A DNA stretch of 64,000 bases from Pseudoflavonifractor gallinarum (GTDB taxonomy: Bacteria; Bacillota; Clostridia; Oscillospirales; Oscillospiraceae): contig NZ_JADCKF010000010.1 of NCBI RefSeq assembly GCF_014982855.1, positions 62,001 to 126,000 of the forward strand, written 5' to 3'. Below are positions 41,793-50,985 of this stretch, piece by piece. Within the stretch, counting starts at the first letter, position 1. Every line of letters starts with the position of its first letter. The translations under genes were made by a program, and so were the position numbers. A model generated the notes under the pieces. That model was not told where the DNA came from, searched no databases, and saw only the letters and a program-made list of their open reading frames with translations.

Positions 41793-42872
41793 ATGGAGCG
41801 AAAAACCCCACTTTACGACTGCCACGTGGCGGCAGGCGGTAAAATTGTCCCCTTTGCAGGCTGGCTGCTGCCGGTCCAGTACAGCGGCGTGGTCGCCGAG
41901 CATATGGCGGTGCGCACGGCCTGCGGACTCTTTGACGTCTCCCACATGGGCGAGCTGGTCCTCCGGGGCAAGGACGCCCTGGCCAATCTCAACCGCCTGC
42001 TGACCAACGACTACACCGACCTCCAGACCGGCTACGCCCGGTACAGCCTCATGTGCTATGAGAGCGGCGGCGTGGTGGATGACCTGATCGTCTACAAGTG
42101 CTCGGACGAGGCCTATCTCATCGTCGTCAACGCGGCCAACTGCGAAAAGGACGCCCAGTGGATCTCCGAGCATCTCTCCGGCGAGTGCACCATGGAGAAC
42201 ATCTCCGACTCCGTGGCCCAGGTGGCCCTCCAGGGTCCCAAGGCCGAGGCGGTCCTCTCCAAACTCTCCAAGACCATCCCGGCCGGCAACTATACCTTCA
42301 TCGCCCAGGGCGAGGTGGACGGCATCCAGGCCCTGGTCTCCCGCACCGGCTACACCGGTGAGGACGGCTTTGAGATCTACTGCGCCGCCGCCGATGCCCC
42401 CGCCCTGTGGGAAAAGCTCCTGGCCGCCGGCAAGGACGAGGGACTCATCCCCTGCGGCCTGGGCGCCCGCGACACCCTGCGCCTGGAGGCCGGCATGCCT
42501 CTCTACGGCCACGAGCTCTCCGCCGAGATCAACCCCTACGAGGCGGTGCTGGGCATCTTCGTCAAGATGGATAAGCCCGACTTCATCGGCAAGGCCGCTC
42601 TGGAGCAGGCCCGTCCCGTCTCCCGCCGCAAGGTTGGCCTGAAGGTCACCAGACGGGGTATCATCCGGGAGCACTGCGACGTATACGCCGGCGAGGAAAA
42701 GGTGGGCTTCGTCTCCTCCGGCACCCACTGCCCCTACCTGGGCTACGCGGTGGGCATGGCCATGGTCCCCGTGGAGTACAAGGAGCCCGGTACCAAGCTG
42801 CTGGTGGACGTGCGCGGCCGCAAGGTGGAGTGCGAGGTCATCAAGACTCCCTTCTACAAGCGGGCCCAGTGA
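41793..42872 (+). CDS. gcvT: Glycine cleavage system T protein (aminomethyltransferase)
   Basis: 359 aa. It transfers the one-carbon unit from the lipoyl arm of GcvH to tetrahydrofolate and releases ammonia. Family signatures: FAGWLLPVQYSGVVAEHMAV (core AGWLLPVQYSGVVAEH), LFDVSHMGE, GYTGEDGFEIY and LGARDTLRLEAGMPLYGHEL. The ATG at 41793 has AGGAGG 8 nt upstream; the ATG two codons earlier is only 2 nt from it. First gene of gcvT-gcvH-gcvPA-gcvPB under the glycine riboswitch. Confidence 0.96.
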   Translation: MERKTPLYDCHVAAGGKIVPFAGWLLPVQYSGVVAEHMAVRTACGLFDVSHMGELVLRGKDALANLNRLLTNDYTDLQTGYARYSLMCYESGGVVDDLIVYKCSDEAYLIVVNAANCEKDAQWISEHLSGECTMENISDSVAQVALQGPKAEAVLSKLSKTIPAGNYTFIAQGEVDGIQALVSRTGYTGEDGFEIYCAAADAPALWEKLLAAGKDEGLIPCGLGARDTLRLEAGMPLYGHELSAEINPYEAVLGIFVKMDKPDFIGKAALEQARPVSRRKVGLKVTRRGIIREHCDVYAGEEKVGFVSSGTHCPYLGYAVGMAMVPVEYKEPGTKLLVDVRGRKVECEVIKTPFYKRAQ

Positions 42873-42942
42873 TCCTCTTTCCTTTGAACCAAAACTATGT
42901 ACATAAAAAATCAAAAATCATATCGATAAAGGAGAAATTATT

Positions 42943-43323
42943 ATGAACTTTCCTGCTGATCTGAAGTACGCCAAGTCTCACGAGTGGGTTCGCCAGGAGG
43001 GCGACACCTATGTCATCGGCCTGACCGACTTTGCCCAGGACGAGCTGGGCGACATCGTCTTTGTCAACCTGCCCCAGGAGGGCGACGCCGTCTCCGCCGG
43101 CGAGGCCTTCTCCGATGTGGAGTCCGTCAAGGCGGTCTCCGACGTCCTCTCCCCCGTCTCCGGCACCGTCGTGGCCGTCAACGAGGAGCTGATGGACGAT
43201 CCCGCCAAGGTCAACAGCGATCCCTATGGCGCCTGGTTCATCAAGGTCGAGAATGTCAGTGATGTGGAGGAGCTGCTGGACGCCGCCGCCTACGAGGCCC
43301 ACTGCGCCGCGGAAAAGGAGTAA
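42943..43323 (+). CDS. gcvH: Glycine cleavage system H protein
   Basis: 126 aa. It carries the lipoyl arm that moves the aminomethyl group among the P, T and L proteins. The lipoylation lysine is in [13 protein letters not shown] near residue 63. KYAKSHEWV at the start and [12 protein letters not shown] near the end are typical. AAAGGAG precedes the start, 70 nt after gcvT. Confidence 0.97.
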   Translation: MNFPADLKYAKSHEWVRQEGDTYVIGLTDFAQDELGDIVFVNLPQEGDAVSAGEAFSDVESVKAVSDVLSPVSGTVVAVNEELMDDPAKVNSDPYGAWFIKVENVSDVEELLDAAAYEAHCAAEKE

Positions 43324-43326
43324 TCT

Positions 43327-44643
43327 ATGTCGAGTTATCTGTGCTCTACCCCGGAAGAGCGGCAGGCCATGCTGGAGGTCCTGGGCATGAAGTCCATGGA
43401 CGACCTCTACGTGGATGTGCCGGAGGAGGTCATGATCAAGGGCCCCCTCAACCTGCCCGCCCCCAAGTCCGAGCTGGACATCCGCCGGACCATGGAGTCT
43501 CTGGCGGAACACAACACCCGCTTCCATACCATCCTGCGGGGCGCCGGCGCCGAGCGCCACTACATCCCCGCCGCCGTCTCCCGCATCACCAGCAATGAGA
43601 TCTTTGTCACCGCCTACACCCCCTATCAGGCCGAGGTCAGCCAGGGTGTGCTCCAGTCCATCTTTGAGTTCCAGACCATGATGTGCGAGCTCACCGGTAT
43701 GGACGTGTCCAACGCCTCCGTCTACGACGGCGGTACCGCCGCCGCCGAGGCCGTGGCCATGTGCAAGGAGCGCAAGCGCACCAAGGTCCTGGTCTCCGAG
43801 ACCACCCACCCCGACGCGCTGGCCGTCATCAAGACCTACTGCTACGGCTCCAACACCGAGGTGATCACCGTGCCCGCCAAGGACGGCGTCACCGATCTGG
43901 AGGCCCTCAAGTCCCTGCTGGGCGAGGACTCCGCCTGCTTCTACGTGCAGCAGCCCAACTTCTTCGGCATGCTGGAGGACTGCGACGCCCTGGGCGAGGC
44001 GGTCCACGCCGCCGGAGCCAAGTACATCATGGGCGTCAACCCCGCCACCCTGGGCGTGCTCAAGAGCCCCCGGGAGTACGGCGCCGATATCGCCGTGGGC
44101 GAGGCCCAGCCTCTGGGCATGCCCCTCTCCTGGGGCGGCCCCTACCTGGGCTTCATGACCTGCACCACCGCCATGATGCGCAAGCTCCCCGGCCGGATCG
44201 TGGGCGAGACCACCGACGACAAGGGTGAGCGCGCCTTCGTCCTCACCATGCAGGCCCGCGAGCAGCACATCCGCCGCGAGAAGGCCAGCTCCAACATCTG
44301 CTCCAACCAGGCCCTGTGCGCCCTGACCGCCTCGGTCTACCTGGCCGAGATGGGCCCCGCCGGTCTGGCTGAGGTGGGCAACCAGTGCTACGCCAAGGCC
44401 CACTATCTGGCCTCCGAGCTGTGCAAGATCGAGGGCGTCGAGCTGGTGTTCCCCGGCGAGTTCTTCCATGAATTTGTCACCACCCTGCCCGATACCTACC
44501 GGGTCCTCTGTGCGCTGGAGAAGAAGGGCATCCTGGGCGGCCTGCGCCTGCGGGAGGGCGTGCTGTGGTGCGTCACCGAGTACTGCACCAAGGCTGACCT
44601 GGACGAGGCTGTGGCCGTCATCAAGGAGGCGTACGGAAAATGA
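43327..44643 (+). CDS. gcvPA: Glycine dehydrogenase (decarboxylating) subunit 1
   Basis: 438 aa, the N-terminal half of the split P protein. P protein decarboxylates glycine with pyridoxal phosphate and loads the rest on GcvH. The start YLCSTPEERQAML, FHTILRGAGAERHYIPAAVS (core LRGAGAERHYIP) and REQHIRREKASSNICSNQAL (core IRREKASSNICSNQ) are signatures. It lacks the PLP lysine, which is in subunit 2. The start is 3 nt after gcvH and its stop overlaps gcvPB by 4 nt. Confidence 0.96.
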   Translation: MSSYLCSTPEERQAMLEVLGMKSMDDLYVDVPEEVMIKGPLNLPAPKSELDIRRTMESLAEHNTRFHTILRGAGAERHYIPAAVSRITSNEIFVTAYTPYQAEVSQGVLQSIFEFQTMMCELTGMDVSNASVYDGGTAAAEAVAMCKERKRTKVLVSETTHPDALAVIKTYCYGSNTEVITVPAKDGVTDLEALKSLLGEDSACFYVQQPNFFGMLEDCDALGEAVHAAGAKYIMGVNPATLGVLKSPREYGADIAVGEAQPLGMPLSWGGPYLGFMTCTTAMMRKLPGRIVGETTDDKGERAFVLTMQAREQHIRREKASSNICSNQALCALTASVYLAEMGPAGLAEVGNQCYAKAHYLASELCKIEGVELVFPGEFFHEFVTTLPDTYRVLCALEKKGILGGLRLREGVLWCVTEYCTKADLDEAVAVIKEAYGK

Positions 44644-46088
44644 AACTGATTTTTGAATTGAGCAAGCCCGGCCGCGGCAACAAGGTCCTCACCCCCTATC
44701 AGACCACCCTGAACCTCAACCCCACCGCGGAGGTCCCCGCCGTGGAGATCCCCGCCGCCTTCCGCCGGAGCTCGGCCCCCCGTCTCCCCGAGGTGAGCGA
44801 GAACGATCTCTCCCGCCACTATAACGCCCTGGCCCGCCGCTCCTTCGGCGTGTGCGACGGCTTCTATCCCCTGGGCTCCTGTACCATGAAGTACAACCCC
44901 AAGATCAACGAGGTCATTGCCAACCTCTTCAAGTTCACCGACATCCATCCCCTCCAGCCCAAGCACACGGTCTCCGGCTGCCAGACGGTCTACGCCCTGG
45001 CCGAGAAGTACCTGTGCGGCATCACCGGCATGGATGCCATGACCTTCCAGCCCGCCGCCGGCGCCCACGGTGAGTTTACCGGCATCCTGCTCATCAAGGC
45101 CTACCATGACTCCCGCGGCGACTACGCCCGGAAAAAGGTCATCGTCCCCGACTCGGCCCACGGCACCAACCCCGCCACGGCGGCCATGTGCGGCTACGAG
45201 GTGTGCTCCATCCCCTCCACGCCCGACGGCATGGTGGACCTGGACGCCCTGCGCGCCGCGGTCGGTCCCGACACGGCCGCCCTGATGCTGACCAACCCCA
45301 ACACCATCGGCAAGATCGACAAGAACATTCTGGAGATCACCAAGATCGTCCACGACGCAGGCGGCCTGTGCTACTACGACGGCGCCAACCTGAACGCGGT
45401 GATGGGCGTGGCCCGTCCCGGCGACATGGGCTTTGACGTGTGCCACCTGAACCTGCACAAGACCTTCTCCACCCCCCACGGCGGCGGCGGCCCCGGCTCC
45501 GGCGCGGTGGGCTGCAAGAACATCCTCAAGCCCTTCCTGCCCGGCTCGGCCATCGGCGGAGGCGGCGGAGAGCAGTCCGTGGGCCAGGTCAAGATGTTCT
45601 TCGGCAACTTCCTGGTGGTCCTGCGCGCCCTGGCCTATCTGATGACCCTGGGCAACTCCGGCGTGCGGGAGGCCGCCCAGACCGCGGTCCTCAACGCCAA
45701 CTACATGAAGGCCAAGATGGAAGAGGCCGGCTATGTCTGCGCCTATCCCGGCATCTGCATGCACGAGTTTGTGCTGGACCTGTCCCAGCTCAAGAAGGAG
45801 ACCGGCGTCTCCGCGCTGGATGTGGCCAAGAGCATGCTGGACCACGGGATCCATCCCCCCACGATGTACTTCCCCCTCATCGTCCACGAGGCGCTCATGT
45901 TCGAGCCCACCGAAACCGAGTCCCGGGAGACCATCGACGAGGCCTGCGCCGTCATGGCGGAGATCCTCAAGACGGCCAAGGAGGACCCCGAGGCCTGCCA
46001 CACCGCGCCCCACCACACGGTCATCGGCCGTCCCGACGAGACCAAGGCGGCCCGCCATCCCGTGGTGCGCTACGACTTCAATTCCTGA
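44640..46088 (+). CDS. gcvPB: Glycine dehydrogenase (decarboxylating) subunit 2
   Basis: 482 aa, the C-terminal half of the split P protein, with the PLP-binding lysine in LNLHKTFSTPHGGGGPGSG near residue 273. GFYPLGSCTMKYNPK and PDSAHGTNPATAAMCGY are other hallmarks. It forms the active heteromer with GcvPA. The ATGA overlap with gcvPA indicates coupled translation. Last gene directly in the riboswitch-controlled run; lpd follows after a remnant repeat. Confidence 0.96.
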   Translation: MKLIFELSKPGRGNKVLTPYQTTLNLNPTAEVPAVEIPAAFRRSSAPRLPEVSENDLSRHYNALARRSFGVCDGFYPLGSCTMKYNPKINEVIANLFKFTDIHPLQPKHTVSGCQTVYALAEKYLCGITGMDAMTFQPAAGAHGEFTGILLIKAYHDSRGDYARKKVIVPDSAHGTNPATAAMCGYEVCSIPSTPDGMVDLDALRAAVGPDTAALMLTNPNTIGKIDKNILEITKIVHDAGGLCYYDGANLNAVMGVARPGDMGFDVCHLNLHKTFSTPHGGGGPGSGAVGCKNILKPFLPGSAIGGGGGEQSVGQVKMFFGNFLVVLRALAYLMTLGNSGVREAAQTAVLNANYMKAKMEEAGYVCAYPGICMHEFVLDLSQLKKETGVSALDVAKSMLDHGIHPPTMYFPLIVHEALMFEPTETESRETIDEACAVMAEILKTAKEDPEACHTAPHHTVIGRPDETKAARHPVVRYDFNS

Positions 46089-46132
46089 TCTGACCGCATG
46101 GCGGCGTCCGCTTCCCGGCGGGCGCCGCTTCT

Positions 46133-46168
46133 GCGTGTCGAACCCGTTCGACACGCTTCTCAAAAACG
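46133..46168 (+). repeat. Remnant of structured repeat type A (copy 5)
   Basis: GCGTGTCGAA-CCC-TTCGACACGCTTCTCAAAAA matches the first 33 bases of the full copies, then similarity is lost. It follows a GGCGGCG/CGCCGC hairpin after gcvPB, and the string GGGCGCCGCTT lies on both its sides (46120-46130 and 46211-46222). Confidence 0.72.
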
Positions 46169-46247
46169 ACAAGCGCTGCCGCAGAACACGCCGGAATCTA
46201 TTTCTTCGGTGGGCGCCGCTTTTATTGAATGACTGGAGGTATCACCC

Positions 46248-47630
46248 ATGCAATATGATCTGCTCGTCATCGGCGGCGGGCCCGGCGGCTTTGCCGCTGC
46301 CGTCAAGGCCGCCCAGCTGGGAAAGAAAGTCGCCCTCTTCGAGGCGCGGGAGCCCGGCGGCACCTGTCTCAACCGGGGCTGTATCCCCACCAAGGCCCTG
46401 ATGCACACCTCCCAGCGCTATCAGGAGCTGAAGGAGGGCATCCCCGGTATCGCCCTGGGCGACGTAAAGCCCGACTGGGCCGGGCTGGCCGCCCGGAAAA
46501 ACGAGGTGGTCTCCACCCTGCGGGACGGAATGGCCTCCCTCATCAAGGGCAACAAGATCGACCTGATCGCCGAGCACGCCGTCATCACCGGCCCCCAGAC
46601 CGTCCGGGCCGGAGAGAACACCTATGAGGGCGCGCATATCCTGGTCGCCGCCGGCTCCATCCCCTCCCGTCCTCCCATCCCGGGACTGGACCTGCCTGGG
46701 GTGGTGACCAGCGACGAGCTGCTGGACGACATCTCTCCCCGGGACTCCATGGTCATCATCGGCGGCGGCGTCATCGGCGTGGAGCTGGCCACCGTCTGGG
46801 CCGCCATGGGCACCAAGGTGGTCATCGTGGAGGCGCTGGAGCGCATTCTGGCCAACCTGGACCGGGAGATCTCCCAGTCGGTCTCCATGCAGCTGAAAAA
46901 GCAGGGTGTGGAGATCTATACCTCCGCCATGGTCTCCCGGCTGACGGAGGAGGACGGCCGTCTCACCGTCCACTTCACCCACAAGGAGGAGGAGAAGGCG
47001 GCCTCCGGCGTCACCGTGCTGGCCGCCATGGGCCGCCGGGCCAACACCGCCGGGCTCTTCGATGGCGTGGAGGTGGAGCTCAACCGGGGCATGCTGGTGG
47101 TCAATGACCGCTATGAGACCTCCGTGCCCAGCATTCTGGCCATTGGCGACGCCATCGGCGGCATCCAGCTGGCCCACAAGGCCGAGGCCGAGGGCGTCCG
47201 CGCCGTGGAGCTCCTCTACGGCCATGTGCCCGAGCGTGTGTCCTCCCCCATCCCCTCCTGCGTCTACACCTCCCCGGAGATCGCCCAGACCGGCCTGACC
47301 GCCGACGAGTGCAAGGCCCAGGGCATCCCCACCCTGGTGGGCAAGTACGTGATGGGCGGCAACGGCCGCACCGTGATCGAGGGGGGCGGGCGCACCTTCA
47401 TCAAGGTGGTCTTCCACGGGGAGAGCCACGTCCTGCTGGGGGCCCAGCTTCTCTGCCACCGGGCCACCGATCTCGTCAGTGAGCTCAACACCGCCGTCAC
47501 CCTGGGGCTGACCGCAGAGCAGATGCTCTCCCCCGTCCGGCCCCATCCCACCTTCGCCGAGGGAATCAGCGAGGCGGTGGAGGCCGCCTTCGGCCAGAGC
47601 CTCCACTCCGCGCCGGTGCGCAAGCGTTAA
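46248..47630 (+). CDS. lpdA: Dihydrolipoyl dehydrogenase
   Basis: 460 aa. It reoxidises the dihydrolipoyl arm of GcvH with NAD. FAD-binding GGGPGGFAAAVKAAQLG at the start, the redox-active disulfide GGTCLNRGCIPTKAL near residue 44, the NAD-binding GGGVIGVELATVWAAMG, and the C-terminal HPTFAEGISEAVEAAF with the catalytic His are all present. GGAGG precedes the ATG. Its place after gcvPB completes the T-H-P-L set, so this copy most likely serves glycine cleavage. Confidence 0.95.
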   Translation: MQYDLLVIGGGPGGFAAAVKAAQLGKKVALFEAREPGGTCLNRGCIPTKALMHTSQRYQELKEGIPGIALGDVKPDWAGLAARKNEVVSTLRDGMASLIKGNKIDLIAEHAVITGPQTVRAGENTYEGAHILVAAGSIPSRPPIPGLDLPGVVTSDELLDDISPRDSMVIIGGGVIGVELATVWAAMGTKVVIVEALERILANLDREISQSVSMQLKKQGVEIYTSAMVSRLTEEDGRLTVHFTHKEEEKAASGVTVLAAMGRRANTAGLFDGVEVELNRGMLVVNDRYETSVPSILAIGDAIGGIQLAHKAEAEGVRAVELLYGHVPERVSSPIPSCVYTSPEIAQTGLTADECKAQGIPTLVGKYVMGGNGRTVIEGGGRTFIKVVFHGESHVLLGAQLLCHRATDLVSELNTAVTLGLTAEQMLSPVRPHPTFAEGISEAVEAAFGQSLHSAPVRKR

Positions 47631-47646
47631 TAACTGCGATAACCAC

Positions 47647-47677
47647 AGCGCCCGGGACCGATTGGGTCCCGGGCGCT
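47647..47677 (+). terminator. lpdA terminator-like hairpin
   Basis: Stem AGCGCCCGGGACC-GATTG-GGTCCCGGGCGCT; only TT follows. A remnant of repeat type A begins 3 nt later. Confidence 0.65.
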
Positions 47678-47679
47678 TC

Positions 47680-47703
47680 GCGTGTCGAACCGATGCGGCA
47701 CGC
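47680..47703 (+). repeat. Remnant of structured repeat type A (copy 6, end hairpin only)
   Basis: GCGTGTCGAACCGATGCGGCACGC keeps only the end hairpin of the repeat, with substitutions. It is squeezed between two terminator hairpins (47647-47677 and 47704-47731). Confidence 0.55.
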
Positions 47704-47731
47704 AAAAAAGCCGCCCGCAGGCGGCTTTTTT
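47704..47731 (-). terminator. Terminator of the tepA/ftsK/GNAT side (bidirectional)
   Basis: Stem AAAAAAGCCGCC-CGCA-GGCGGCTTTTTT, directly abutting the stop of the GNAT gene. Confidence 0.88.
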
Positions 47732-48129
47732 CAGTCCAGTTCCTTGATAAAGTAGTACCGGCCATGGGTGCCGGCGTAGGGCTCCACCCGGCCGAACTCC
47801 CGGAACCCCAGCTTGGGGTAGTACTCCGGGGCCTGGAAGGAGAAGGTGTCCAGCTCGATGCGCTTGGCGCCCCGGGCCCTTCCCGCCGCCTCCACCCGGG
47901 CGAGGAGCTCCCGCCCCACGCCCCGGTGCCGCAGGGACTCGTCCACCCAGAGGATCTCCACATAGATGCAGTCCCCCAGCAGGCGGGCCAAAATCCCGGC
48001 TACCACCCGGCCGTCCTCCTCCACACACTGGGAGAGGTCCGTACTCGTGCCGATATAGGGCTGATTGTAAGCACGCAGGCCCTCCAGCACCGCCTGTTCA
48101 TCCTGCTGTGTGCACTCTCTCCACTCCAT
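47731..48129 (-). CDS. GNAT family N-acetyltransferase
   Basis: 132 aa. Acetyl-CoA-binding segment YVEILWVDESLRHRGVGRELLARVE (core WVDESLRHRGVGRELLA) near residue 65, preceded by a GRVVAGILARLL strand. The C-terminal YYPKLGFREFG is typical for GNAT. The acceptor is unknown. The ATG at 48129 is used, with AGGAGG 8 nt upstream; the longer open frame runs into ftsK. It follows ftsK by 13 nt. Confidence 0.87.
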   Translation of the reverse strand: MEWRECTQQDEQAVLEGLRAYNQPYIGTSTDLSQCVEEDGRVVAGILARLLGDCIYVEILWVDESLRHRGVGRELLARVEAAGRARGAKRIELDTFSFQAPEYYPKLGFREFGRVEPYAGTHGRYYFIKELD

Positions 48130-48142
48130 ACTCGCTGCCTCC

Positions 48143-50962
48143 TCAGTCGTCCAGATCAAAGGGGGGCGCCTGTTCGATGGCATCCCGCTCAAATTCCAGC
48201 TCTTCGGGCACCGGCTCCGACATGGGAGAGGCCCCGGCCGGCATGTTCTGCTTATACTGCATCTCCTGCCACTGGGCCTTGGAGATGAGGACCTGACGGG
48301 GCTTGGAGCCCTCAAAGGGACCCACCACGCCCTTCTCCTCCATCTGGTCCACCAGGCGGGCCGCCCGGGAATAGCCCAGCTTCAGACGCCGCTGGAGCAT
48401 GGACACCGATGCCATGCCGGTTTCCACCACCACCTCGATGGCGTTGGGCAGGAGCTCGTCGTAATCGTCCTCGGAGCTGTCGACGGCGCTCTCTCCGCCG
48501 CCCTTGTTCCCCTTGTCCTTGGCCGCGGCGTTCTGCTCGATCTCGTGGAGGACCTCCTCGTCGTACTCCGCGGTGCCGCTGCGCTTGACGAACTCCACCA
48601 CGCTGGCCACTTCCTCGTCCGAGATGAAGCAGCCCTGTACCCGCTGGGGCTTGCCCGAGCCCAGGGGGAAGTAGAGCATGTCGCCCCGGCCCACCAGCTT
48701 CTCCGCGCCGGTGGTGTCCAGGATGATGCGGGAGTCCAGAGAGGACTGGACCGCAAAGGCGATGCGGCTGGGGATGTTGGCCTTCATGAGGCCGGTGATG
48801 ACGTCGGCCGAGGGACGCTGGGTGGCGATGATCAGGTGCATGCCCGAGGCGCGGCCCATCTGGGCCACACGGCAGATGGACTCTTCCACCTCTTTTGCGG
48901 CCACCAGCATCAGGTCGGCCAGCTCGTCGATGACCACCACCACCGAGGGCATTTTCTTCATTCCCTCGGTGCGCTCGGCCAGGGCGTTGTAGGATTTCAG
49001 GTCCCGCACTCCCACCTCGGCGAAGGAGCGGTACCGCTTCATCATCTCGGTCACCGCCCACTGGAGGGCGCCGGCCGCCTTTTTGGGGTCGGTCACCACG
49101 GGGATGAGCAGATGGGGGATGCCGTTATAGATGCCCAATTCCACCATCTTGGGGTCCACCATGATGAGGCGGACCTCCTCGGGTGTGGCCTTATAGAGCA
49201 GGGAGATGATGAGGGAGTTGGTACACACCGACTTACCGGAGCCGGTGGTACCTGCGATGAGCAGATGGGGCAGCTTTCCGATGTTGCACACCACGCAGCG
49301 GTTGCTGATGTCCTTGCCCACCGCGAAGGAGACCTTGGACGGGCTCTCCCGGAACTCCCGGGAGTCGATCACGTCCCGGATACCCACCGGGGCCACCAGC
49401 TTGTTGGGCACCTCGATGCCCACCATGGAGATCTTGCCCGGAATGGGGGCGATGCGCACTCCGGTGGCGCCCAGGGCCAGCGCGATGTCGTCGGTGAGGT
49501 TGGTGAGCTTGTTCATCCGCACGCCCTGGGCCAGCTCCAGCTCATACCGGGTGACCGAGGGGCCCCGCACCGCGTCCACGATGGCCGCGTCGATGCCGAA
49601 GGAGTGGATGGTGTCGGCCAGCCGGAGCTGGTTGGCCTGGAGCTCCCCGGCCATGTCGCTGGCCGAGACCCCCCGGCTCTGCTGGAGCAGATCGATGGGG
49701 GGATACTGATACTCCGGCCCCACCTCTTCCCGCTCCAGGCTCTGGGTGATGTCCCGGCTCACCTCGGCGGCGGCCCGGGCGGTCTCCTCCGCCTTGGCCT
49801 TGGGCGCGGTCACCGCGGGCTCCCGCTGGATCTCGGGCATGGGCGGCATGGGAGGACGGACCGGCTCGGGCTCCTCCACGGGCAGAGGGGCGGGCTCCGG
49901 CGGACTCTCCCGCCGGAAGAGTCCCAGCGGGGGCTTGGGCTCGGGAGCAGGCTGGACCACCGGCTCCTCCACCCGCTCGGGCACCGGGGTCTGGACCTCC
50001 GCCGCCGGCTCCTCCACTTCCGCCTCCGGCTGGACCGGGGCGGGCTCGGGCTTGCTCAGCACAGGCACCGTGGGCTCGGGCGGCTGGACCCGGTCTCTCC
50101 CCGCCAGGACCTCATCGGGCGTGGGCACCGAGGGCTTCTGGTTGAAGAACTTGCCCTTCTTGGTAAAGAGCGGGCTGGACACCGGCGCTTTCCCCACCAG
50201 GGGTCCCTCGTCCACCGGGATGTCGATCTCCGCGCTTCCCCGACCCCGGGGGGCAGGAGCGGGGGCTGGCTTCTTCTCTCTGCGGGGCGGGAGCTCTTCC
50301 TCCTCGTAGGCCGGGCGGTCCCGGATATAGTCCACGATATCGGCCAGGGTCACCCGCGCCGCCCCCATGACCAGAAGGGCCCCGGTGAGCAGGAAGACGA
50401 TGCCCGCGCCGAACTTGCTGAAGATGGCCCCGAAGGACAGGGCCAGAATGCCGCTGACCACGCCGCCGCTCTGAAGGGCTTCGCCCTCCTTCCAGAGGGT
50501 CTGGAAGAGCTTGAGGTCCCAGGCGTAGGTTCCCTTGGCCAGAAGCAGGTGGAGCAGCGCGCCGAAGACTACCGGCAGCAGCAGGGTACACCAGACCCGC
50601 AGCTGGACCGGACGTCCCCGGTGGAAGGCCAGAATCCCGCTAGCCACCAGCAGCATGGGGGGCAGTAGCAGGAAGCCGTAGCCGATCAGGCCCTTGACCC
50701 CGCCCACGAAAAAGTCGATGAAGAGGGCCTTGACCTGGAAATAGCCCAGCGCGGCAAAGATGGCCAGAAGCAGGCAGATCAGCGCGCCTACCCCCCGCCG
50801 GATGGGCTTGGGGGCGGAAGCGCCGCTCTTTTTCCGGCTCCCGCCGGAGGCGCGGGACTTCCCTGCACCGGAGGAGGCACGGCTCGTCCCGCCGCTCCGC
50901 TTGGTCCCGGAGCGGGGAGCGGCTCGCTTTCCCCCGGATGACTTCTTTTGTGCTGTGGCCAT
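48143..50962 (-). CDS. ftsK: FtsK/SpoIIIE family DNA translocase
   Basis: About 939 aa. Basic N-terminus, four membrane helices (residues about 60-200), a long Pro/Glu-rich linker (about 220-430), then the hexameric motor: Walker A GTTGSGKSVCTN near residue 587 and VVVIDELADLM as Walker B, with a C-terminal gamma winged helix (MLQRRLKLGYSRAARLVDQME, core RRLKLGYSRAARLVDQ). It pumps chromosomal DNA through the septum. The ATG at 50962 has AAGG 9 nt upstream. Its neighbourhood with tepA fits the spoIIIE locus of Firmicutes, so a sporulation role is possible. Confidence 0.95.
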   Translation of the reverse strand: MATAQKKSSGGKRAAPRSGTKRSGGTSRASSGAGKSRASGGSRKKSGASAPKPIRRGVGALICLLLAIFAALGYFQVKALFIDFFVGGVKGLIGYGFLLLPPMLLVASGILAFHRGRPVQLRVWCTLLLPVVFGALLHLLLAKGTYAWDLKLFQTLWKEGEALQSGGVVSGILALSFGAIFSKFGAGIVFLLTGALLVMGAARVTLADIVDYIRDRPAYEEEELPPRREKKPAPAPAPRGRGSAEIDIPVDEGPLVGKAPVSSPLFTKKGKFFNQKPSVPTPDEVLAGRDRVQPPEPTVPVLSKPEPAPVQPEAEVEEPAAEVQTPVPERVEEPVVQPAPEPKPPLGLFRRESPPEPAPLPVEEPEPVRPPMPPMPEIQREPAVTAPKAKAEETARAAAEVSRDITQSLEREEVGPEYQYPPIDLLQQSRGVSASDMAGELQANQLRLADTIHSFGIDAAIVDAVRGPSVTRYELELAQGVRMNKLTNLTDDIALALGATGVRIAPIPGKISMVGIEVPNKLVAPVGIRDVIDSREFRESPSKVSFAVGKDISNRCVVCNIGKLPHLLIAGTTGSGKSVCTNSLIISLLYKATPEEVRLIMVDPKMVELGIYNGIPHLLIPVVTDPKKAAGALQWAVTEMMKRYRSFAEVGVRDLKSYNALAERTEGMKKMPSVVVVIDELADLMLVAAKEVEESICRVAQMGRASGMHLIIATQRPSADVITGLMKANIPSRIAFAVQSSLDSRIILDTTGAEKLVGRGDMLYFPLGSGKPQRVQGCFISDEEVASVVEFVKRSGTAEYDEEVLHEIEQNAAAKDKGNKGGGESAVDSSEDDYDELLPNAIEVVVETGMASVSMLQRRLKLGYSRAARLVDQMEEKGVVGPFEGSKPRQVLISKAQWQEMQYKQNMPAGASPMSEPVPEELEFERDAIEQAPPFDLDD

Positions 50963-50985
50963 GGAGTTCATCCTTTCTGCGCAGA

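Noticed and set aside
46242-47963. 573-codon minus-strand frame opposite lpdA
   Set aside because: Antisense shadow of dihydrolipoyl dehydrogenase and the flanking terminators.
48110-50668. 852-codon plus-strand open frame opposite ftsK
   Set aside because: Antisense shadow; the minus strand encodes a complete FtsK motor.
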